NCBI RefSeq assembly: GCF_001708965.1
Contig: NZ_LVJW01000003.1
Coordinates: forward strand, 310,001 to 374,000
Origin: Candidatus Thiodiazotropha endoloripes
GTDB lineage: Bacteria; Pseudomonadota; Gammaproteobacteria; Chromatiales; Chromatiaceae
DNA: 64,000 nucleotides
Reading direction: 5' to 3'
Shown: piece by piece, positions 59,640 through 64,000 of the stretch
How the letters are laid out: every line of letters begins with the position of its first letter
Numbering within the stretch: the first letter of the stretch is position 1
Notes under the pieces: model-generated
Seen by the model: only the letters and a program-made list of their open reading frames with translations
Databases searched by the model: none
What the model was told of the DNA's origin: nothing
Program-made: the position numbers and the translations under genes

Positions 59640-60784
59640 AAGTCTATCTGGTCGGCGGTGCAGTACGGGATCAGTTGTTGGAGCTGCCTTATAACGAACG
59701 GGACTGGGTGGTGGTTGGCGCCACGCCGGAAGAGATGCTGGCCCAGGGTTACTCTCGTGCTGATCGGGATTTTCCAGTGTTTCTCCATCCGCAGAGCGGT
59801 GAAGAGTATGCTCTGGCCCGAACTGAAGTTAAGACGGCTCCAGGTTATAAGGGATTTGAGCTCAGTTACGGTCCTGAGGTGACCCTGGAGCAGGATCTGC
59901 TGCGTCGTGATCTGACCATCAACGCCCTGGCGATGGACGAATCGGGCTGTGTGATCGATGTCTGTGAGGGACAGAGAGATCTGCAGGAGGGTTTGTTGCG
60001 CCATATCACACCGGCCTTCAGCGAGGATCCTCTGCGCCTGCTGCGTATCGCCCGTTTTGCGGCCAAGCTGGGATGCTGGGGATTTCGGGTAGCCCATGGC
60101 ACCCATGCTTTGATGAAGAAGATGGCGACGACTGCCGAGCTGAAGACCCTGTCCACTGAGCGCTTCCAGAAAGAGATGAGTCGTGCCATGGATGAGCCCC
60201 AGCCCTGGCGCTTTTTTGAGGTTTTACATCGCTGCGGTGCGCTGCAGAAGGTGTTACCCGAAGTGGCTGAAATCATGGGCAGTGAAACCTCAGGGCATGG
60301 CACTCATACAGCAGGGGGAATGGTGTCGGCGATGAAGCGGATTGTCCCTGTCAGTGACGATCCACAGATTCGTGCTGCGGTGGCCCTGTTTTACAGCGCA
60401 CAGAATCAGCATGATCTGGCCGTCTGGCTCGATAAAATCCGTCTCGGCAAGCGCAGCGGACAGCTGATCAGTGATCTTCTGCAGTTATCTTCTGTCCAAA
60501 CGGACGAGGCGAGCAGTGAGCGCCTGTTCGATCTGGTTACCCGGCTCAAACCCAGACAGCAACCACAAAGATACGAGGGGCTGTCACTGGCGGCGGAGGC
60601 ACTTTGGCCAGAGCGTATGGTCTGGTTGAAGCCTAGCCTGAGTGCCACCCGAGAGGCGCTGTTGGCGCCCCTTCCGGAGCAGCTGGCGGCTTCCGGGCTA
60701 CAGGGCAAAGCCCTGGGGGATGCGATCCGTAGCTGGCGGCTCGACTATCTTCAACAACTCAAGCAGCCTCGAAATAACGCATGA
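59636..60784 (+). CDS. cca: CCA-adding tRNA nucleotidyltransferase
   Basis: A 382-residue enzyme that adds or repairs the 3' CCA of tRNAs. The class II nucleotidyltransferase head is clear: LVGGAVRDQLL, RADRDFPVFLH with the metal-binding Asp pair, and RRDLTINALAMDE. The neck and body domains follow (EDPLRLLRIARFAAKLG). In E. coli the C-terminal HD domain carries HD residues; here the matching region reads GHGTHTAGGMV and AVALFYSAQNQ, lacking the HD pair, so phosphohydrolase activity is unlikely. The start overlaps the ABC stop (ATGA); GAGGGG precedes it. Confidence 0.93.
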   Translation: MKVYLVGGAVRDQLLELPYNERDWVVVGATPEEMLAQGYSRADRDFPVFLHPQSGEEYALARTEVKTAPGYKGFELSYGPEVTLEQDLLRRDLTINALAMDESGCVIDVCEGQRDLQEGLLRHITPAFSEDPLRLLRIARFAAKLGCWGFRVAHGTHALMKKMATTAELKTLSTERFQKEMSRAMDEPQPWRFFEVLHRCGALQKVLPEVAEIMGSETSGHGTHTAGGMVSAMKRIVPVSDDPQIRAAVALFYSAQNQHDLAVWLDKIRLGKRSGQLISDLLQLSSVQTDEASSERLFDLVTRLKPRQQPQRYEGLSLAAEALWPERMVWLKPSLSATREALLAPLPEQLAASGLQGKALGDAIRSWRLDYLQQLKQPRNNA

Positions 60785-60886
60785 ATCGACAGCCTGGCGC
60801 AACACGGTCTATTCCGGGGCTGTTCAGGGATTACTAAATGAAACGGGTAACTGACCCGCTTTTCGGGTTCATGGTAGAGTCGCAAT

Positions 60887-62542
60887 ATGCAAGCGGAACA
60901 GAAAACAACCTCCAATGAGTCACTGCCGGGCCCCGGGCCGGTTTCCGGTTCGCTGCACCGTTGGTTGACCTGGCTGGAGAGCTTCATCGATCGCAAGCAC
61001 TGGCCGAGTCTGCGGATTCTGTTTACCGGCAACCTGCTGCTGCCGATCCTGTTTCTGGGGTTAAGTCTGACCGTCTCTCTGGCTGCGGTGCTGTTTCTGA
61101 TCGGTGAGACCGGTGGGCGCTCTTCGGTACAGGTGGTTCTGTTACTCGGAGTTGCTTTTGCCCTGTTTTCCCTGGTGCTGGTACTGATCCGCCTGCGCAG
61201 TCAGCTGTTGCGCCCACTCTCCTCACTGGAGCAGACAGTCAATCAGGTCTGCCAGGGTGAGCCTGTCTCCAGCAAGAAGCCGTTTGAACCAAGTGGTGTG
61301 TTAAGCGGCATGGCGCGGGACATCGACAGTCTCAGCGAGGAGCTGACCGATATCTATGAGGATATGGAGGTCAGGGTAGCCAGACAGACCCTGCGTCTTG
61401 CACAGAAAACCACCAACCTGCAGGTGCTCTATGATGTGGCGGCTGGGATCAACCAGTCGGAGAATCTGGATGAACTGCTGCTGGAGTATATGGCAGTATT
61501 CAAACGCATGGTGAACGCCCGCTCCGCTACGGTTCATCTGGTACTGCCGGATGATAAGGTGAGGCAGGTGGGTTGCATCGACCTGGATGGTCGGCTCTAC
61601 AATGAGCAACAGCTGTTACCGATCAAACTCTGTCAGTGCGGTATCACGCTCTCCCCCGGCGACATTCTCTGCAATCAGAATCCGAAGCTCTGCACCCACC
61701 GACATGGACGCCGGATGTTCAGCGCAGATGAGGTTGAGCGGGTCTCCGTGCCGATGTGGTATCACGGTGATGTGTTGGGCTTTTATCATCTCTATGTGGA
61801 CAGACCGGGCATCTACGATGGACGTGAGGATGTGCTGGATATTCTCAATACCATCGGCAGTCATCTGGGTATGGCGGTGGCCAAGCAGCGCTCCGATTCG
61901 GAAGCACGCCGATTGTCGATCGTCGAAGAGCGCACCTCATTGGCCCATGAACTGCACGATTCACTGGCGCAGACCCTGGCCAGTCTGCGCTTTCAGGTAC
62001 GCATGCTGGAAGAGACGCTGCAGAATGAGTCGGTATCGGCAACGGCCGAACAGGAGGCCAGACGTATCCATAACGGTCTCGATGAGGCGCATGATGAGTT
62101 GCGCGAGTTGATCAACAGTTTCCGTGCGCCGATGGATCAGCGAGGTCTGATACCCGCCTTGGGTAAATTGGTGGAACGTTTCAATCAGGAGACGTCGATC
62201 CACGCATTTTTTCAACCAGACTGCCTGAAGACGGATCTGGATACTTCACAGGAGATGCAGGCATTGCGGATTGTCCAGGAATCTTTGGCCAATATCCGTA
62301 AGCATGCCAATGCCCATACCGTTCGAGTGCTGTTACGATGTCGAAGTCCAGGACAGTATTTAATCCTGGTTGAGGATGATGGTGTCGGCTTTGAAGGTGC
62401 AGCGCCGAAGGGTAATCCGGGCGAGCACATCGGCCTGTCAATCATGGAAGAGCGTGCTCGGCGGGTGGATGGTGAGTTATCGATTGAGAGTGAACCTGGT
62501 GAAGGGACCCGGGTTGAACTGGTGATTCGTAGTGCTAAATGA
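60887..62542 (+). CDS. NarX-like sensor histidine kinase with minimal periplasmic loop
   Basis: A 551-residue membrane kinase. Two hydrophobic segments (about 46-72 and 80-103) are separated by only about 8 residues, so the nitrate-binding PilJ-like periplasmic domain of NarX is absent. A HAMP-like linker, a GAF-like domain (about 185-335) and a HisKA_3 dimerisation helix with ELHDSLAQTLASLRF (H357) follow. The HATPase domain reads EDDGVGFEGAAPKG. The GAF contains four closely spaced cysteines (C249, C251, C262, C269), a NarX/NarQ-like cluster. It probably phosphorylates the NarL-type protein encoded next. Its signal may be cytosolic. Confidence 0.88.
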   Translation: MQAEQKTTSNESLPGPGPVSGSLHRWLTWLESFIDRKHWPSLRILFTGNLLLPILFLGLSLTVSLAAVLFLIGETGGRSSVQVVLLLGVAFALFSLVLVLIRLRSQLLRPLSSLEQTVNQVCQGEPVSSKKPFEPSGVLSGMARDIDSLSEELTDIYEDMEVRVARQTLRLAQKTTNLQVLYDVAAGINQSENLDELLLEYMAVFKRMVNARSATVHLVLPDDKVRQVGCIDLDGRLYNEQQLLPIKLCQCGITLSPGDILCNQNPKLCTHRHGRRMFSADEVERVSVPMWYHGDVLGFYHLYVDRPGIYDGREDVLDILNTIGSHLGMAVAKQRSDSEARRLSIVEERTSLAHELHDSLAQTLASLRFQVRMLEETLQNESVSATAEQEARRIHNGLDEAHDELRELINSFRAPMDQRGLIPALGKLVERFNQETSIHAFFQPDCLKTDLDTSQEMQALRIVQESLANIRKHANAHTVRVLLRCRSPGQYLILVEDDGVGFEGAAPKGNPGEHIGLSIMEERARRVDGELSIESEPGEGTRVELVIRSAK

Positions 62543-62644
62543 GATGCCTTCTCCTAACAATATGATATTGCCGGGTTTGGTTGGTCTGTCAGCATTCAGG
62601 GCAAAGCGCAAACGAGAGATCTACGCGTCCACAGAGGTGACAAA

Positions 62645-63289
62645 ATGCGGGTACTGGTAATAGATGACCATGCTCTGTTTCGAATTGGTTTACAGGAACT
62701 GCTGGAGCGCCGAGGTATTGATGTCATCGCCATAGGCGACTGTCTGAAAGGCATAGAAACGGTGGCCCATGAACGACCGGATGTGGTGTTGTTGGATATG
62801 CGGATGCCGGACATGACCGGTACCGAAGTATTGAGCGTGTTGCGCAAACACTATCCACAGATGCCAATCAGTATGCTGACCACCAGCCGTGAGGAGACGG
62901 ATGTCATCGAAGCCCTGCAGAATGGTGCGCAAGGCTATCTGCTGAAAGATATGGAGCCTGACGAGTTGATCGATGCCCTGCAGCAGATCACCAAAGGTCA
63001 GACTGTGGTCGCCAATGAGTTGACCGGAATTTTGGCCAAGGCGGTACAGGGGGAGCAGCCCAGCAGCAGTGCGCCTACCTCTTCGCTGGATGATCTGACT
63101 CCCCGGGAGCGGGAGATTCTATGTCACCTGGCGGATGGTCAAAGCAATAAAGTGATTGCAAGAAACCTGGGAATCTCTGACGGTACCGTGAAGCTTCATG
63201 TTAAAGCGATCCTTAGAAAACTTGAGGTCCATTCACGGGTTGAAGCCGCGGTGATTGCCGTAGAACAAAACCTCTGTTCAAGAGGATAG
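62645..63289 (+). CDS. narL: NarL-family response regulator
   Basis: A 214-residue two-component regulator. The receiver domain has the acidic pocket VIDDHALFR and the phosphoacceptor D51 (VVLLDMRMPDMTG). The C-terminal LuxR-type helix-turn-helix reads LTPREREILCHLADGQSNKVIARNLGISDGTVKLHVKAILRKL. It follows the NarX-like kinase by 102 bases; AGAGGTGA precedes the ATG. It would control anaerobic respiration genes in response to the kinase. A short hairpin (CCTCT/AGAGG) with a T-run overlaps its end, before the rhodanese gene. Confidence 0.92.
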   Translation: MRVLVIDDHALFRIGLQELLERRGIDVIAIGDCLKGIETVAHERPDVVLLDMRMPDMTGTEVLSVLRKHYPQMPISMLTTSREETDVIEALQNGAQGYLLKDMEPDELIDALQQITKGQTVVANELTGILAKAVQGEQPSSSAPTSSLDDLTPREREILCHLADGQSNKVIARNLGISDGTVKLHVKAILRKLEVHSRVEAAVIAVEQNLCSRG

Positions 63290-63299
63290 GCTTTTTATA

Positions 63300-63770
63300 A
63301 TGAAAAATTTTTTAAACCTGATCAGTGATTGTCTGGGGGATGTACAGGAGATCATGCCCTGGGACTTGGAAGAGCGTTTGGAGGCAAACTCTAAGTTACT
63401 TATTGTGGATGTCAGAGAGCCCTATGAGTATGACGCGATGCATATCGAGAACTCGATTCTTGCACCTCGTGGAATACTCGAGTCGGCCTGTGAGTGGGAC
63501 TATGAAGAGACCATTCCCGAACTGGTCAAGGCACGCCAGCGGGAGGTGGTTGTGGTCTGCCGCTCCGGTTATCGCAGTGTATTGGCCGCCTTCTCCATGA
63601 AGATGCTCGGTTTCGAAAACGTGGTCTCTCTGAAGACCGGCCTGCGGGGTTGGAACGACTTTGAACAACCCCTGGTGAACGCCGAGGGTCAGGCGGTGGA
63701 CATCGATGATGCGGATGACTACTTCACACCCAATCTACGGGAAGATCAGCTCAGTCCCAAACCGGCCTGA
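63300..63770 (+). CDS. Rhodanese-domain protein
   Basis: A 156-residue single-domain rhodanese-like protein. The active-site loop VVVCRSGYRS carries the sulfur-accepting C87, and LLIVDVREPYEYDAMHIENSI begins the domain. LGFENVVSLKTGLRGWNDF ends it. Such proteins move sulfane sulfur as persulfide and are common in sulfur-oxidising bacteria. It starts 10 bases after narL and may share its transcript. The acidic tail after residue 130 is not conserved in the family. Confidence 0.9.
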   Translation: MKNFLNLISDCLGDVQEIMPWDLEERLEANSKLLIVDVREPYEYDAMHIENSILAPRGILESACEWDYEETIPELVKARQREVVVVCRSGYRSVLAAFSMKMLGFENVVSLKTGLRGWNDFEQPLVNAEGQAVDIDDADDYFTPNLREDQLSPKPA

Positions 63771-63794
63771 TTTGGTGATTCGCGTCTATTTGGC

Positions 63795-64000
63795 TCAAAA
63801 ATCAACCGGTGAGGTGGCGCCCTGCTCGGAATGGGGTGGCGCCTCGAACCAGGCCAGCTTCTCCTGCAGCTCAACCACATGACCGACGATAATCAGAGTG
63901 GGGGGCTTGGGACGTTCCCGCTCCACGGTCTCCAGGATATTCTCCAGTGTACCGGTAAAGACACGCTGCATATGGGTCGTTCCCTGCTGGATCAGGGCGA
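63795..64000 (-). CDS. cobA: Uroporphyrinogen-III C-methyltransferase, C-terminal end
   Basis: Only the last 67 codons are in the window, from the window edge to the stop at 63795. They read ALIQQGTTHMQRVFTGTLEN, then PPTLIIVGHVVELQEKLAWF and a short tail, the standard C-terminus of SUMT (CobA/CysG methyltransferase domain). The enzyme makes precorrin-2 for siroheme, the cofactor of sulfite and nitrite reductases. Placement after NarX-NarL and the rhodanese fits either nitrate/nitrite or sulfur metabolism. It converges with the rhodanese gene. Confidence 0.9.
   Translation of the reverse strand, partial: ALIQQGTTHMQRVFTGTLENILETVERERPKPPTLIIVGHVVELQEKLAWFEAPPHSEQGATSPVDF

Noticed and set aside
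63271-63296. Hairpin with T-run at the end of narL as a full terminator
   Set aside because: The stem is only 5 base pairs and overlaps the narL stop, with the rhodanese start 4 bases after the T-run. It is at most a weak attenuator.
1-64000. CRISPR arrays, rRNA genes or prophage modules
   Set aside because: No regularly spaced repeats, rRNA-like conserved segments, or capsid, terminase or integrase genes were seen.

Overview
The window reads as chromosome of a free-living or symbiotic gammaproteobacterium, most likely a sulfur-oxidising, nitrate-responsive lineage of the Chromatiales/Sedimenticola/Thiodiazotropha kind. This is inferred from a sulfide:quinone reductase-like flavoprotein, a NarX/NarL pair next to a rhodanese and a siroheme methyltransferase, a TRAP transporter, two large c-di-GMP receptors and typical gammaproteobacterial housekeeping genes (tadA, pldA, mltF, dinB, cca, tRNA-Ser). 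No prophage, plasmid, CRISPR array or complete insertion sequence was seen.

Layout. 1-5.2 kb: a XylR/DmpR-type sigma-54 activator (cut by the window start) diverges from a small catechol meta-cleavage cluster (XylT-like ferredoxin, catechol 2,3-dioxygenase, HbpS-like protein, 4-oxalocrotonate tautomerase, PanE-like reductase). The intergenic region carries a well-spaced -24/-12 promoter. 5.4-9.1 kb: a secreted protein, a gene split by an in-frame stop, and a ClsC-like phospholipase D protein. 9.4-12.5 kb: a TRAP dicarboxylate-type transporter. 13-19.2 kb: a secreted protein, an SGNH-fold protein with a phage-tail-like N-terminus, and a periplasmic binding protein coupled to a PAS-GGDEF-EAL enzyme. 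19.4-19.6 kb: a MITE-like palindrome. 19.8-24 kb: tadA-pldA-phosphatase, mltF and tRNA-Ser(CGA). 24-28.8 kb: an electrophile/redox stress group (Kef antiporter and its flavoprotein, a GFA-type protein, a frameshifted mdaB, an HxlR regulator with an obvious operator, a LysE exporter). 28.9-34.5 kb: carbonic anhydrase, membrane proteins, TetR regulator, dinB. 34.7-36.6 kb: a secreted DUF6345-like protein with a candidate His/Cys dyad. 37.3-41.5 kb: a four-gene operon for a Tat-exported molybdenum aldehyde/isoquinoline oxidoreductase and its maturation factors. 41.5-44.3 kb: an Atl protein, a phospholipid methyltransferase-like protein, a gutted egtB and an intact egtD. 44.4-50.3 kb: a 1,822-residue sensor with a degenerate EAL domain, then a bacteriohemerythrin. 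51-57.5 kb: RND permease, SQR-like enzyme, RND adaptor and an S24-like protein. 57.8-64 kb: Atm1-like ABC exporter, cca, NarX-NarL-rhodanese and the end of a uroporphyrinogen methyltransferase.

Three genes show clear decay: the stop-split gene at 6.6-7.4 kb, mdaB at 27.1-27.6 kb, and egtB at 43.0-43.3 kb. A dispersed 31-nt intergenic repeat (AGGGCCT ... GGATTAGTGTTAAC ... AGGCCCT) recurs in one orientation, nearly always just upstream of a leftward gene. It is the most distinctive unexplained signal in the window. Functions are assigned by reading motifs and recalled family features; no database search was run.
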